Below, piece by piece: positions 1 to 9,347 of a DNA stretch of 64,000 nucleotides (position 1 is the first letter of the stretch; each line of letters begins with the position of its first letter). The translations under genes and the position numbers were made by a program. This DNA is from an uncultured Psychrobacter sp. Lineage in GTDB: Bacteria > Pseudomonadota > Gammaproteobacteria > Pseudomonadales > Moraxellaceae. The notes beneath the pieces were generated by a model. That model was not told the origin of the DNA, did no database searches, and saw only the letters and a program-made list of their open reading frames with translations. Location of the stretch: NCBI GenBank assembly GCA_947501045.1, contig CANMUI010000006.1:1-64000 (forward strand). Reading direction: 5' to 3'.

Positions 1-37
1 AAGGACTGAGTCCTGTAAAGTACAGAACTCAGTCCTT
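1..37. terminator. Long hairpin, probable terminator of the aldehyde dehydrogenase gene
   Basis: An 11-bp perfect stem (1-11 with 27-37) encloses a second 5-bp stem (13-17 with 21-25) and a 3-nt loop, separated by one mismatch. It lies about 100 bp past the stop codon of the minus-strand dehydrogenase gene. The bases that would hold the T-run on the minus strand are outside the window, so the terminator call rests on the stem and the position. Confidence 0.6.
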
Positions 38-135
38 GATGTAAACTTAAACTGTCCAAGTTTAGGGGGTCAGTTCACAATTTTGTTAGGCTTTTTCTTG
101 ATCTAAAGATTGGTTTTTCTAAAAAAAGTTAAAGA

Positions 136-1509
136 TCAAGACATATCACGGATCAGCTTATAGTTCAAAAATTCAGTAATACCAAGATGACCCAGCTCAC
201 GACCAAAGCCTGAACGCTTAACACCGCCAAACGGCGTGTTAGCCTCAGAGCCGGAAGGAGCATTAATGGTTACCATACCCACTTCTAACTTATCAGCGAT
301 CTCAGTAGCTAATGCTGGATCTTGCGTTTGAATAGAAGCCCCCAGACCAAAAGGCACGTCGTTGGCGATCTTAATTGCCTGCTCAATATCTTTTGCTTTA
401 TAAATCACAGCGACAGGGCCGAACAGCTCTTCGCGGTAGACATCCATTGATTCAGTAACATCGGTAAGTACCGCAGGTTTAAACCAAGCGCCAGGCTTGT
501 CTTTAACCATCCCGCCCTCTACCAAAACAGTAGCGCCTCCTTGTATGGCACTATCTAGCTGCTGTTGTAAATTAGTAGCCGCCGCCTTCGAAGATAGGGG
601 ACCAATAAACGTTTTCTTATCTAACGGATCAGAGAGGCTCATATTTTTTACAGCATCGGTAAAGCCTTCAACGAACTTGTCGTGGACAGCGTCAACAACG
701 ATCAGGCGTTTGGCCGCGTTACAGGCCTGTCCAGTATTACCAAAACGTCCTGTAATAGCGTTTTTTACTGCCTGTTCGATATCAGCGTCTTCTGCCACAA
801 TAAAGGCATCAGAGCCGCCAAGTTCTAATACGACTTTCTTAAGAGCCTCGCCCGCTTCTTTAGCAACGGCTGCCCCCGCACGTTCAGAACCGGTCAACGA
901 TACTCCTTGAACTCGACTATCATGGATAATAGTCGCCGCTTGCTCGTTGGTCGCGAAGATATTATTATAAACACCCTCTGGTAAGCCTGCATCTCGTAAA
1001 ATATCAACGATAACCTCAGCGGTTTGCGGGCACTGTGGGGCATGCTTTAGAATAATAGTATTACCTGCCATTGCATTTGGTGCCACAAAGCGCGCTACCT
1101 GATAATGCGGATAGTTCCATGGCATGATGCCGAACAATACCCCGACTGGGAATTTTTCTACAAAAGCTGATCCATCATCAACATCGATCTTATTTGGAGC
1201 CAATAGTTTTTCAGCATTATCGGCATAATAGCGATAAATCTCGGCAACCAAACCAATCTCACCTTTACCTTGCGCCACCGGTTTGCCCATCTCTTTGGCG
1301 ATGATATCTGCCAGCTCGTCTTGACGCTCAAGATAAATATCGGCAACCTTATGCAGTATAGCACTACGCTCACTTAATTCTACGCCGCGCCAATCCTTGT
1401 AGGCATTCTCCGCCTTTTCAATAACTTGCTGAATATCTTGTTCAGTGGCAGTAGGGTAGGTGGCTTCTACTTCACCAGTCGCGGGGTTAGTTACTTGATA
1501 ATCACTCAT
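136..1509 (-). CDS. NAD(P)-dependent aldehyde dehydrogenase, Sad/YneI-type succinate-semialdehyde dehydrogenase
   Basis: This 457-residue soluble aldehyde dehydrogenase closely resembles E. coli Sad (YneI) by eye. The general-base Glu is about residue 229 (LELGGSD) and the catalytic Cys about 263 (TGQACNAAKR). MPWNYP near 129 and a C-terminal FGRELG segment are also typical. It would oxidise succinate semialdehyde to succinate. Because no separate PuuC is seen in the putrescine locus, it could instead, or also, oxidise gamma-glutamyl-gamma-aminobutyraldehyde. A ribosome site (AAGGA) precedes the ATG. It is the last gene of a minus-strand series beginning at puuA, after a 143-bp gap from aguA. 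The enzyme family is certain and the substrate is inferred. Confidence 0.9.
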   Translation of the reverse strand: MSDYQVTNPATGEVEATYPTATEQDIQQVIEKAENAYKDWRGVELSERSAILHKVADIYLERQDELADIIAKEMGKPVAQGKGEIGLVAEIYRYYADNAEKLLAPNKIDVDDGSAFVEKFPVGVLFGIMPWNYPHYQVARFVAPNAMAGNTIILKHAPQCPQTAEVIVDILRDAGLPEGVYNNIFATNEQAATIIHDSRVQGVSLTGSERAGAAVAKEAGEALKKVVLELGGSDAFIVAEDADIEQAVKNAITGRFGNTGQACNAAKRLIVVDAVHDKFVEGFTDAVKNMSLSDPLDKKTFIGPLSSKAAATNLQQQLDSAIQGGATVLVEGGMVKDKPGAWFKPAVLTDVTESMDVYREELFGPVAVIYKAKDIEQAIKIANDVPFGLGASIQTQDPALATEIADKLEVGMVTINAPSGSEANTPFGGVKRSGFGRELGHLGITEFLNYKLIRDMS

Positions 1510-1652
1510 AAATATTCCTTAGGTTAAATTCCGTTTTTGATAGTTGTTTGCCATCGTTATTTAAAATGACGTTATAAAGCTCAATTGTAAAGCTATTTTC
1601 TAATTATTTTAGAAGGTTATTAAAACTACTGTCAACGAACCACATTAAAAAA

Positions 1653-2792
1653 CTACGGCTTAACGGCAGGCTGCTGCTGAGTAATACAATGAATATTACC
1701 GCCGCCAAAAACAATCTCTTTAGTTTGTACTCCCACTACTTGATGACGAGGGAAGATTTTTTCAAGCTGATTAATTGCTAAACTGTCGTTGGCATCATCA
1801 TATTGCGGTACAATAATAGCGTCATTGCAGATTAAAAAATTAGCGTAAGAAGCAATACAAATATCACCACTTTGGCGCGCTTTGGCATCATCAGACTGTA
1901 CAACGTCATAATGATTAGGTAAGGTTACTGGCTGCTGAGTACAGCACAGCTTATGAACGGTCAACGAGCGCCCTTTAGCGTCTGTCATATGGCTTAGCTG
2001 CTGATAAGCTTTTTGCGTGGCGGCATAAAAGGGATGATCCACGTCCTCTGTGTATAGGCAAACTACCTCGCCCGGACGAGCAAAGCAGGCAATATCATCG
2101 ATATGCCCTGTAGTCTCCTCAGAGTCAATACCGTCATCAATCCATAGCACCTTTTGGGCGCCCAGATAGGTTTTTAGTTTGTCTTCAATCTGGTGCTCGG
2201 TAAGATGCGGGTTGCGCCCAGGACTAAGCAAGCACATGCGAGTGGTCAGTACCGTGCCTTCACCATCGACATGAAACGCGCCGCCTTCTAACACAAAGTT
2301 TTTAGTACGATAGCGCTTAATACCTAATTGATCGCACAGGCGTGCGGCAAGCTTATCATCGTCATCCCAAGGCGCATACAAACCATCATAATCGCCGCCC
2401 CAAGCGTTAAACATCCAATCACAAGCACGCAGCTCACCTTTATCATTGACTAAAAACGTCGGGACGATGTCACGCGCCCAAGCATCGTTACTGAGCATCG
2501 AGATGACTTCGATGTCATCGGCTAGGCCATCGCGGCACGCTTGATAATCATTAGGGTTTACCAATACAGCAACTTTACAGAAGCGATTAATAGCCAGGGC
2601 TACTGCTTTATAAGCCTTTTTGGCAGGCTGTGCTTGATCACGCCAATTATCAGGACGATAAGGCCATATCATCCAAACTTTTTCTATCGGCGCAAATTCT
2701 GCTGGCATATAAAAGTTATCATTGATAGGGGTGGAGTCTGTGATTAACGAGTCTTTGTTTGAATAGTGAGAAGGTTCTTTAAATGATGACAT
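1653..2792 (-). CDS. aguA: Agmatine deiminase
   Basis: Hydrolyses agmatine to N-carbamoylputrescine and ammonia, the first step of the two-step agmatine route to putrescine. The 379-residue length fits the peptidyl-arginine-deiminase-like AguA family. Family signatures are the N-terminal MPAEFAP and WPYRPDNW, the central LEGGAFHVDGEG, the TTGHIDD histidine segment, and the C-terminal GGGNIHCIT carrying the nucleophilic Cys at about residue 369. The first roughly 28 residues look like a nonconserved extension. It lies 43 bp downstream of aguB on the same strand, so the two are probably co-transcribed. Confidence 0.95.
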   Translation of the reverse strand: MSSFKEPSHYSNKDSLITDSTPINDNFYMPAEFAPIEKVWMIWPYRPDNWRDQAQPAKKAYKAVALAINRFCKVAVLVNPNDYQACRDGLADDIEVISMLSNDAWARDIVPTFLVNDKGELRACDWMFNAWGGDYDGLYAPWDDDDKLAARLCDQLGIKRYRTKNFVLEGGAFHVDGEGTVLTTRMCLLSPGRNPHLTEHQIEDKLKTYLGAQKVLWIDDGIDSEETTGHIDDIACFARPGEVVCLYTEDVDHPFYAATQKAYQQLSHMTDAKGRSLTVHKLCCTQQPVTLPNHYDVVQSDDAKARQSGDICIASYANFLICNDAIIVPQYDDANDSLAINQLEKIFPRHQVVGVQTKEIVFGGGNIHCITQQQPAVKP

Positions 2793-2835
2793 AATAATTG
2801 CCTTACAAAATTAACAAGCTAATACCAACGTGCTG

Positions 2836-3705
2836 CTAGCCATGACCCAGTAAAGTGCCATACATAGAAGGACGGCGATCGCGGAAAACACCCCATTGCT
2901 GGCGATCTTGAGCCAGCTTATCCAAATCAAAAGTAGCACTTATAAACTCGTTTTTATCGGTTGATGCTTCTTTTATGATAGCGCCGCGTCCATCAGTGAT
3001 AAAAGAGCTACCATAAAATGCCATAACGCTGTCATTGCCATTTTGAGTAATCGTTTCTTCGCCAATACGGTTGGAGGCAATGACTGGCATCAAATTGGCG
3101 GCCGCGTGACCTTGCATACAGCGCTGCCAGTGTCCTTTTGAGTCGATATTTAAAGTTGGCTCGTCACCGATGGCGGTTGGATAAAACAATAACTCAGCGC
3201 CCATCAGTGCCATACTACGCGCACACTCAGGAAACCATTGATCCCAACAGATACCCACACCGATCTTGGCGTATTTGGTTTGCCAAACCTTAAAGCCGGT
3301 ATCGCCTGGAGTAAAGTAGAACTTTTCGGCATAAGGAATACCATCTGGTATATGGGTTTTGCGGTAAGTGCCGAGTATCTCACCATCGGCATCGATAACC
3401 ACGATACTATTGAAAAAAGTATTGCCTGCTTTTTCATAAAAGCTAATGGGTAAGACAATTTCTAGATCTTTAGCCAATTGTTTAAAATGTTGAATAGCAC
3501 TATTGTCTTCTACTGTGGTCGCCAATTTAAAATAGTCAAAATCGTGAACTTGGCAAAAATAAGGGGTTTCGAACAGCTCTTGCAGTAACACAATATGGGC
3601 ACCCGCCTTAGCAGCTTGGGTTACTAGGTCAGTAGCAGTAGCAATATTTTGTGATTTATCCCAACCACAAGCCATTTGAGTAGTAGCAACGGTTACAGAA
3701 CGCAT
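2836..3705 (-). CDS. aguB: N-carbamoylputrescine amidase
   Basis: Hydrolyses N-carbamoylputrescine to putrescine, CO2 and ammonia, completing the pathway begun by AguA. It is a 289-residue carbon-nitrogen hydrolase with the Glu-Lys-Cys triad at about Glu43 (LQELFETPYF), Lys115 (YRKTHIPD) and Cys152 (GICWDQWFPE). The segment RRPSMYG near the C terminus is usual for AguB. An AAGGA ribosome site precedes the ATG. Its position just upstream of aguA on the minus strand supports the assignment over other nitrilase-family amidases. Confidence 0.95.
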   Translation of the reverse strand: MRSVTVATTQMACGWDKSQNIATATDLVTQAAKAGAHIVLLQELFETPYFCQVHDFDYFKLATTVEDNSAIQHFKQLAKDLEIVLPISFYEKAGNTFFNSIVVIDADGEILGTYRKTHIPDGIPYAEKFYFTPGDTGFKVWQTKYAKIGVGICWDQWFPECARSMALMGAELLFYPTAIGDEPTLNIDSKGHWQRCMQGHAAANLMPVIASNRIGEETITQNGNDSVMAFYGSSFITDGRGAIIKEASTDKNEFISATFDLDKLAQDRQQWGVFRDRRPSMYGTLLGHG

Positions 3706-3770
3706 ATTTAATTCCTTTTAGTAACTTTTAATTATAAAAGATTGTGATAATTGCCAATGATAAAATCGTA

Positions 3771-3800
3771 ATGGGTAATTACTAACTAGCAATTACCCAT
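3771..3800. terminator. Hairpin between the NhaC-family gene and aguB
   Basis: A perfect 10-bp inverted repeat (3771-3780 with 3791-3800) has a 10-nt loop. It lies about 70 bp past the stop of the carrier gene and about 65 bp before the aguB start. Only a short T-rich stretch follows on either strand, so it may be a weak terminator, an attenuator or an operator. Confidence 0.4.
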
Positions 3801-3867
3801 ATTTTAAGATTTAATAGCTTAGAGTTAACGGCTGATATTTAACAAAATAATTATTAAATACTCTACA

Positions 3868-5361
3868 TCAAGCCATGGCATACCCTAAACCTATAAAGGT
3901 GATAACGGACAATCCTGCTCCTAGCATCGCATAGGGAAACTGCGTAAAGGCATGTTGCATGGGTGAACAGCCTGCGCCCTGAGCCGCTAGTAGCGACGAG
4001 TCACTAAAGAAACAAGCATGGCTACCAAATGAAGAAGCTGATAACAATGCACCGATCATAAGCGGCGTGCTCACACCTAGTGCTAAAGATATTGGAAATA
4101 CAATCGGCATAGCAAGGACGTATAGACCCCAGCTTGAAGAGGTAGCAAAGGTTAAAAACGCCATAACGGCAAAGATAACAGCAGGGAAAATCATCACTGT
4201 CATATAGGGGGTAATGGTCTCAATGACATAAGAGGTCATACCTAGCTCATCATTGATTGCTTTTAAAAAGAAACCACCAACTACGGTCGAGAGCGGATAT
4301 AACATCACTTTAAAGCCTTTGAAGATAGCTTCAACTTGAGTTTCAAAGCTTAAGATACCTTGTACCCAATAGATAATAACTGTAACAAAACACGTTAGTA
4401 ACGCCCCACGTAATAAATCAATTTCAAAATAAACCGTGGAGATAATTAGCAAGATCATAGGAAAGGCGAAGTTAAGAATATTGGCTTTAAACGACAATTT
4501 GCGCTTAGCTTTGACGTTTGACACCAGTTGCTCTTCTACAAAGGCTTCAGGAACAGGGTTACCACCTTTAGCACGTTTTTCTGCTTTTTTCATTGGCCCC
4601 CAATCACCTAATATGCCATAAGCGACCAAAAACACAATCAAAAGGGCAAACCAAGCATAAGCCATATAAGGAATAGCACTGATATAAAGGGTAATACCAT
4701 CACCATCTCCTGCAACACCATTTTCTTCCAATAGACCAGCAAAATAAACGGCCCAAGTAGAGATGGGCACTAAAATACACATCGGCGCAGCGGTTGAATC
4801 GACTATATAGGCCAGTTTCTCACGTGATACTTTGTAAACGTCCGTTAGTTTTTTGACTGAGGTTGAGACGGCTAAACAGTTGAGATAATCATCAATAAAG
4901 ACAATGACCCCTAAAGCAAAAGTCGCCAACAAGGACTGTCGACGCGACTTGATAATTTTTTGTAGCCATTCGCTAAAGCCATCTAAACAACCACTAATTT
5001 CAAGCAATTGGATAAGCCCGCCCATTAAGCCACAAACGAGTACAATCCAAATAATGGTTTCATTACCTAAAACCATCGACATATTATCTGCAAAAGGGGA
5101 GATGAGATCAAAAGGATTGAGCATAACCAGACCAGCGACGCAGCCCGCTATCATTGATTCAAAGGGACGTCTTGATACGATAGCAGTTACCAATACTAAC
5201 AGCGTAGGTAGTAAAGATAAGGCACCCCAAGACTCTTCGCCACTACGACTAAAAGACAACCAAGTAAAAGCGAGATATATCGCTATGCCTGCTAATAGAG
5301 TAAGAAAAACTCGTTTATTATGATACTGTCGTTCCACAGCATCATTGAGCTTCATATTCAT
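3868..5361 (-). CDS. NhaC-family Na+/H+ antiporter-like carrier
   Basis: A 497-residue polytopic inner-membrane protein of the NhaC antiporter family, with about 11-12 hydrophobic segments. Family features include the FIDDYLNCL segment near residue 155 and the SSFGSHACFFSDSS segment near 440. Such carriers exchange Na+ or organic ions for protons. Its place between aguB and puuB suggests it may move agmatine, putrescine or an exchange partner, or supply pH homeostasis while amines are degraded; this is inference from context only. An AAGGAG site precedes the ATG. A second ATG two codons in is possible. Confidence 0.8.
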   Translation of the reverse strand: MNMKLNDAVERQYHNKRVFLTLLAGIAIYLAFTWLSFSRSGEESWGALSLLPTLLVLVTAIVSRRPFESMIAGCVAGLVMLNPFDLISPFADNMSMVLGNETIIWIVLVCGLMGGLIQLLEISGCLDGFSEWLQKIIKSRRQSLLATFALGVIVFIDDYLNCLAVSTSVKKLTDVYKVSREKLAYIVDSTAAPMCILVPISTWAVYFAGLLEENGVAGDGDGITLYISAIPYMAYAWFALLIVFLVAYGILGDWGPMKKAEKRAKGGNPVPEAFVEEQLVSNVKAKRKLSFKANILNFAFPMILLIISTVYFEIDLLRGALLTCFVTVIIYWVQGILSFETQVEAIFKGFKVMLYPLSTVVGGFFLKAINDELGMTSYVIETITPYMTVMIFPAVIFAVMAFLTFATSSSWGLYVLAMPIVFPISLALGVSTPLMIGALLSASSFGSHACFFSDSSLLAAQGAGCSPMQHAFTQFPYAMLGAGLSVITFIGLGYAMA

Positions 5362-5565
5362 GGTTACACTCCTTGTAAAATCTTAAGTTTTTATACCACA
5401 GTATGTGTTGTTTGATTTATTTTTAATAAACAGAAGTTTATATAAAGCATCACAACACTCCATTGCTATGATGCGTTAACTTATAACAATTAATATTCCT
5501 CAAAATAAAGCTTTATAAATAAAGAATTATAACTAAACTATTATCTAGCAGTTTACTCTGTTAGT

Positions 5566-6963
5566 CTACAGACCGGTACGATCTTTTAGGGCATACCACC
5601 ATGATCCCATGACCGAGTAAGGCACCCGCAGAGCGCGGCCGCCAGGGAAGGGTATCCATGGAATTTTAGCAAAAGCGTCAAATTCGGTAGTATCACCATT
5701 GATGGCTTTGGCTATGATTTGCCCAAACAGATGCGAGCCGGTAACCCCATGACCGCTATATCCATGCGCGAAATAAACCCGATCATGCAGCTTACCTAAT
5801 TGCGGTACGCGAGAAAAAGACAAAGCAAAGTTGCCACTCCAGGCATAATCTATTTTGACATCGCGTAGCTCAGGGAATATTTTATTCATATTGGGCTGAA
5901 TCTTGGCTGCGATATCAGCAGGGTCTTGACCACCGTAGACAGACCCACCCCCAAATAGCATACGTTTATCAGCTGATAGGCGATAATAGTCGAGAATATA
6001 GCGGACATCTTCAACACAAACATCAGAAGGTATCAGCTTATCTGCCAAATCTCCTAACGGCTCAGTCGCAATAATTTGCGTCGATACAGGCATGACGCGG
6101 TCGGTGAGTTTGGGAATGACTTTGTTTAAGTAGGCATTACCGCAAAGAATGGCTTGCTTACAAGTTACGGTGCCAAATTCAGTAATCACTTTGATCGCAT
6201 CATCGGCATACTCAATGTCGACGACTAAAGTGTTCTCGTAAATCGTGCCGCCCTTTTGTTCGACAGCCGCCGCCTCACCAAGTGCTAAGTTTAGCGGATG
6301 AAAATGCCCACCTGAGTGATCTATCACTCCGCCAACATAAGCATCAGTATTGATATATTTTTGCATACCCTCACGATCTAACATCTCGCGATCGTGCATA
6401 CCGTGGCTTTCCCACAAGTCGTAGGTTTCTTGCAGATCTTTTAGCTGACTGGCATTAAAAGCGGCAAAGATGTTTTTTTCTTTAAGATCGCAATCAATAT
6501 TATAATCTGCTATAAAACGGCGAATGATTTTGCCGCCACGGGTCACAAGCTTACCGACGAAGTCTGCGTTTTCTTGACCATAAGACTTTTTGATTTTTTG
6601 CAAGCTAGCGTTAAGACCATTGACGATTTGGCCACCGTTACGCCCTGATGCGCCCCATCCAATTTGTGCGCCTTCTAAAACTACAACTTCATGATCGGTT
6701 TCGACCAGATGTAGCGCTGCCGATAAACCGCTATAGCCGCCACCAACGACACAAATCTCAGTTTGAATATCGTTTTTCAAAGTAGGTCTATCAGGCTTAG
6801 GATTACGACTGGCCGCATAGTAGCTGTCAGGATATTGGCCCTTATCTGAATAATGCGGAATGTTACGCTTATTGTTAGATGAGACAGTATTAGACGGCTT
6901 GTTGTTTGTCTGAAGCTCTTGATTCATAGGCGGCGTAGCGTTGCTATTTGACATATTAGACAT
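5566..6963 (-). CDS. puuB: Gamma-glutamylputrescine oxidase (FAD-dependent)
   Basis: A 465-residue FAD oxidoreductase of the DAO/PuuB family. It oxidises gamma-glutamylputrescine to gamma-glutamyl-gamma-aminobutyraldehyde, releasing ammonia and H2O2. The dinucleotide-binding GGGYSGL motif is at about residues 74-80 after an N-terminal Asn/Ser-rich extension of about 35 residues. GWGASGRNGGQ near 103 and a C-terminal FAHGYSGHG segment are typical of the family. Its start overlaps the end of puuA by 8 bp, which points to translational coupling. A ribosome site (AGGA) lies inside the puuA tail. Confidence 0.92.
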   Translation of the reverse strand: MSNMSNSNATPPMNQELQTNNKPSNTVSSNNKRNIPHYSDKGQYPDSYYAASRNPKPDRPTLKNDIQTEICVVGGGYSGLSAALHLVETDHEVVVLEGAQIGWGASGRNGGQIVNGLNASLQKIKKSYGQENADFVGKLVTRGGKIIRRFIADYNIDCDLKEKNIFAAFNASQLKDLQETYDLWESHGMHDREMLDREGMQKYINTDAYVGGVIDHSGGHFHPLNLALGEAAAVEQKGGTIYENTLVVDIEYADDAIKVITEFGTVTCKQAILCGNAYLNKVIPKLTDRVMPVSTQIIATEPLGDLADKLIPSDVCVEDVRYILDYYRLSADKRMLFGGGSVYGGQDPADIAAKIQPNMNKIFPELRDVKIDYAWSGNFALSFSRVPQLGKLHDRVYFAHGYSGHGVTGSHLFGQIIAKAINGDTTEFDAFAKIPWIPFPGGRALRVPYSVMGSWWYALKDRTGL

Positions 6964-8299
6964 CCTGTAAATAGGTTAAATATTCAAGATTGGTGACTTG
7001 CTGAGCAAAACGTTTGGCTTCTTGTTTTTTAACAGCGGTCAAAAGCTCAATCATCTCACTTGGGAAGAGCGAATCAATGATGTCGCTATTTTCAAACTTA
7101 CGGATAGCAGAAAGCCAATCTAAGGGCAGAGTTTTAAGCTCCGCCTCATCGTAGGTAATACTGTTGATAGGCTCTGGCGCTGCAAGCTTGTTTTCGATGC
7201 CGTATAGCATGCCGGCAAGAACCGCGCTACAAACTAGATAAGGGTTGGCATCAGCGCCTGATACTCGATGTTCAACGCGGCGTGCCGCAGTGTCACCACC
7301 AGGAATACGCACGGCTGCGGTGCGGTTCTCATACCCCCATGAGATGTTGTTGGGAGCTAGTGTCCCAGGCGTGAAGCGGCGATAAGAGTTGACATGCGGG
7401 GCGAACAGTAGCGTGCAATCTGCCATGGTAGCTAACAATCCTGCTACGGCATGACGCAGCATATCTGAGCCTTCCTCTGAACCATCATCAAAAACATTAT
7501 TACCGTCTTTATCGAGTAAGCTGCAATGGACGTGAAAGCCATTGCCTGATTGCAAACCAAACGGTTTCGCCATAAAAGTTGCGGTCAGCTTGCGGCGGGT
7601 AGCCACAGATTTGACCACTTGTTTAAATAAAATAGCGTCATCAGCAGCTTTTAGCGGATCGTCGACGTGTAATAAATTGATCTCAAACTGACCACAGCCG
7701 TTTTCGGCTAAAGCAGCATCAACAGGAATATTAAGCTTATGACACTGCGCGTAGACTTCATCTAAAAATTCATCAAACTGCAATAAATCATTGATGCTTA
7801 ATATAGAGGTTTTATTGAGTCTTAGTCCGCTTTTTGGGCGAATCGGCGGTTTTGGGGTTTCGCCTTCGGTATAATCAAGCAAGTAAAACTCAAGCTCAGT
7901 GGCCATAACTGGCGTGAGGCCCAGCGCTTTAAATTTCTTACTGATGTAATCCAAAACGTGACGAGCATCGCCATAATAAGGTTGATTGTCTTCGGTGTAT
8001 AGCCATACAGGCAGGAGTGATGAGGGCGCACTAGTATTGAGCAGAGGATAGGATGCACGTCCGGTAGGCTTGGCAATGGCATCTATATCGCCATTAGTTT
8101 GTGAGGACTCAATAACATCAGCGCCCCATATATCAACGCCTAAAATAGATAAAGGTAGCCTGATACCGCCACTTTTTGCTTTTTCCATCTGATCAAAGGG
8201 GACGCGCTTACCGCGAAGCAAACCGTTGATGTCGCCTGCTGCAATATATACGTATTCGGTGTTGTTGGCAGAGTCGACCAATCCATTGGCTGTCGTCAT
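6956..8299 (-). CDS. puuA: Gamma-glutamylputrescine synthetase (glutamine synthetase family)
   Basis: ATP-dependent ligase joining glutamate to putrescine, the first step of the Puu pathway. The 447-residue protein is a glutamine synthetase-fold enzyme. ATELEFYL (metal-binding Glu), NGCGQFEINL, GNGFHVHCSL and the NRTAAVRIPGG substrate-loop segment are all visible. No adenylylation-type C-terminal region is apparent. It is the first gene of the minus-strand puuA-puuB pair and is divergent from puuD across a 307-bp gap. An AGGAA site precedes the ATG. The neighbouring puuB and puuD settle the choice over true glutamine synthetase. Confidence 0.94.
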   Translation of the reverse strand: MTTANGLVDSANNTEYVYIAAGDINGLLRGKRVPFDQMEKAKSGGIRLPLSILGVDIWGADVIESSQTNGDIDAIAKPTGRASYPLLNTSAPSSLLPVWLYTEDNQPYYGDARHVLDYISKKFKALGLTPVMATELEFYLLDYTEGETPKPPIRPKSGLRLNKTSILSINDLLQFDEFLDEVYAQCHKLNIPVDAALAENGCGQFEINLLHVDDPLKAADDAILFKQVVKSVATRRKLTATFMAKPFGLQSGNGFHVHCSLLDKDGNNVFDDGSEEGSDMLRHAVAGLLATMADCTLLFAPHVNSYRRFTPGTLAPNNISWGYENRTAAVRIPGGDTAARRVEHRVSGADANPYLVCSAVLAGMLYGIENKLAAPEPINSITYDEAELKTLPLDWLSAIRKFENSDIIDSLFPSEMIELLTAVKKQEAKRFAQQVTNLEYLTYLQDV

Positions 8300-8606
8300 G
8301 TCTATTATTCCTGTTTATTTTGAGGCGCCATTCGCCTACTTGATATCTTGGTATGTAAATTGTACTTTTATCTTGCTTATGCATTCCAATATAGAACTGA
8401 AATTTATAGTTGTCAATAGCTATTTAAAACTCGCTTAAAGTAATTTATAAGATTCATTAAGAGTTAACTTCTATAATAATGAAATTTATAGTTTACATTA
8501 TATGAGATGGTATGCTAATTTTGACCTAGAACTGCTCATTAGACATATAATGAAATATGAACCACTAGATATAACTTTTTAAGCTCAAATCTCACTGGAG
8601 AGAACT
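8300..8606. promoter_or_regulatory. Divergent puuA/puuD promoter region
   Basis: This 307-bp A/T-rich gap separates the divergent puuA and puuD starts, so it must hold both promoters. It contains two copies of a GAAATTTATAGTT word (about 8399 and 8480) and A/T-rich words ending in AATGAAA (about 8474-8483 and 8546-8555) that resemble PuuR-type operators. The puuD ribosome site GGAG lies 7 nt before its ATG. No ORF or RNA gene was recognised. Confidence 0.6.
8542..8556 (+). promoter_or_regulatory. Candidate PuuR operator
   Basis: The stretch matches about 11 of 15 positions of the E. coli PuuR recognition sequence AAAATATAATGAACA as I remember it; the core TATAATGAA is identical. It lies about 50 bp upstream of the puuD start in the divergent puuA/puuD gap, with puuR downstream. 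A weaker similar word sits near 8474. Inference only. Confidence 0.35.
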
Positions 8607-9347
8607 ATGCAAGCCTTTAGACCTGTTATTGCCATCATCTCTTGTCATAAAATAGTTGACGGTCAATCAGCACAGACGGTATATCAAAAGTATGTTGATG
8701 CTATAAACTTTCATGGTGGTAATCCCATACTGCTGCCCAATACAGCTGCTGATGGCGAGAATTTTGAGGCAATAATGCCAATGGTAGATGGTATTTTGTT
8801 AACAGGAAGCTATAGTAACGTCGCTCCAGATCGTTACGGAGCGGTGCATATTGAAGAAAAACAGGATTTAGGTCGTGACGAGCTCAGCTTTAAGCTACTA
8901 GCTTATGCCGAGGAGCATAATGTACCTCTACTGGCAATATGCCGAGGCCATCAGGAGATGAATGTGCATTTTGGCGGCACCTTGTATCCTGATTGGCGTG
9001 AAGTGGAAGGATTTTATGAGCCACATTTAGAGGACGCTAACGACCCGCTCGAGGTGCAATACCAGCCAGTACACAATATTAATATTAAAGCGGGCGGAAG
9101 ACTTACAGCGTTCGCCGAGCAGTTTCAAGTCAACTCTTTACATAAACAGGCGATTAATAAGGTGGGCGCGCGCTTATTCGTTGAAGCGCTGGCAAATGAT
9201 GGGCTGGTTGAAGCCATAAGTTTACCAAAACATCCATTTATGCTTGGTGTACAGTGGCATCCTGAAGTAAACTATGACAAAGACGCTATGTCCAAATTTT
9301 TATTTACGGAATTTGTTAATCATGCCAGTCAAAGACACTCAAGATAA
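8607..9347 (+). CDS. puuD: Gamma-glutamyl-gamma-aminobutyrate hydrolase
   Basis: Releases GABA and glutamate from gamma-glutamyl-GABA at the end of the Puu pathway. The 246-residue protein is a class I glutamine amidotransferase-like (peptidase C26) hydrolase. The nucleophilic Cys is about residue 112 in AICRGHQ, and the partner His lies in GVQWHPE near the C terminus. An oxyanion-type GILLTGS segment is near residue 62. A good ribosome site (GGAG) precedes the ATG. It is divergent from puuA and overlaps the regulator gene downstream. Confidence 0.94.
   Translation: MQAFRPVIAIISCHKIVDGQSAQTVYQKYVDAINFHGGNPILLPNTAADGENFEAIMPMVDGILLTGSYSNVAPDRYGAVHIEEKQDLGRDELSFKLLAYAEEHNVPLLAICRGHQEMNVHFGGTLYPDWREVEGFYEPHLEDANDPLEVQYQPVHNINIKAGGRLTAFAEQFQVNSLHKQAINKVGARLFVEALANDGLVEAISLPKHPFMLGVQWHPEVNYDKDAMSKFLFTEFVNHASQRHSR

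Noticed and set aside
497..910. 137-codon plus-strand open frame opposite the aldehyde dehydrogenase gene
   Set aside because: It lies wholly antisense to a well-supported enzyme, has no family resemblance and looks like a codon-bias shadow.
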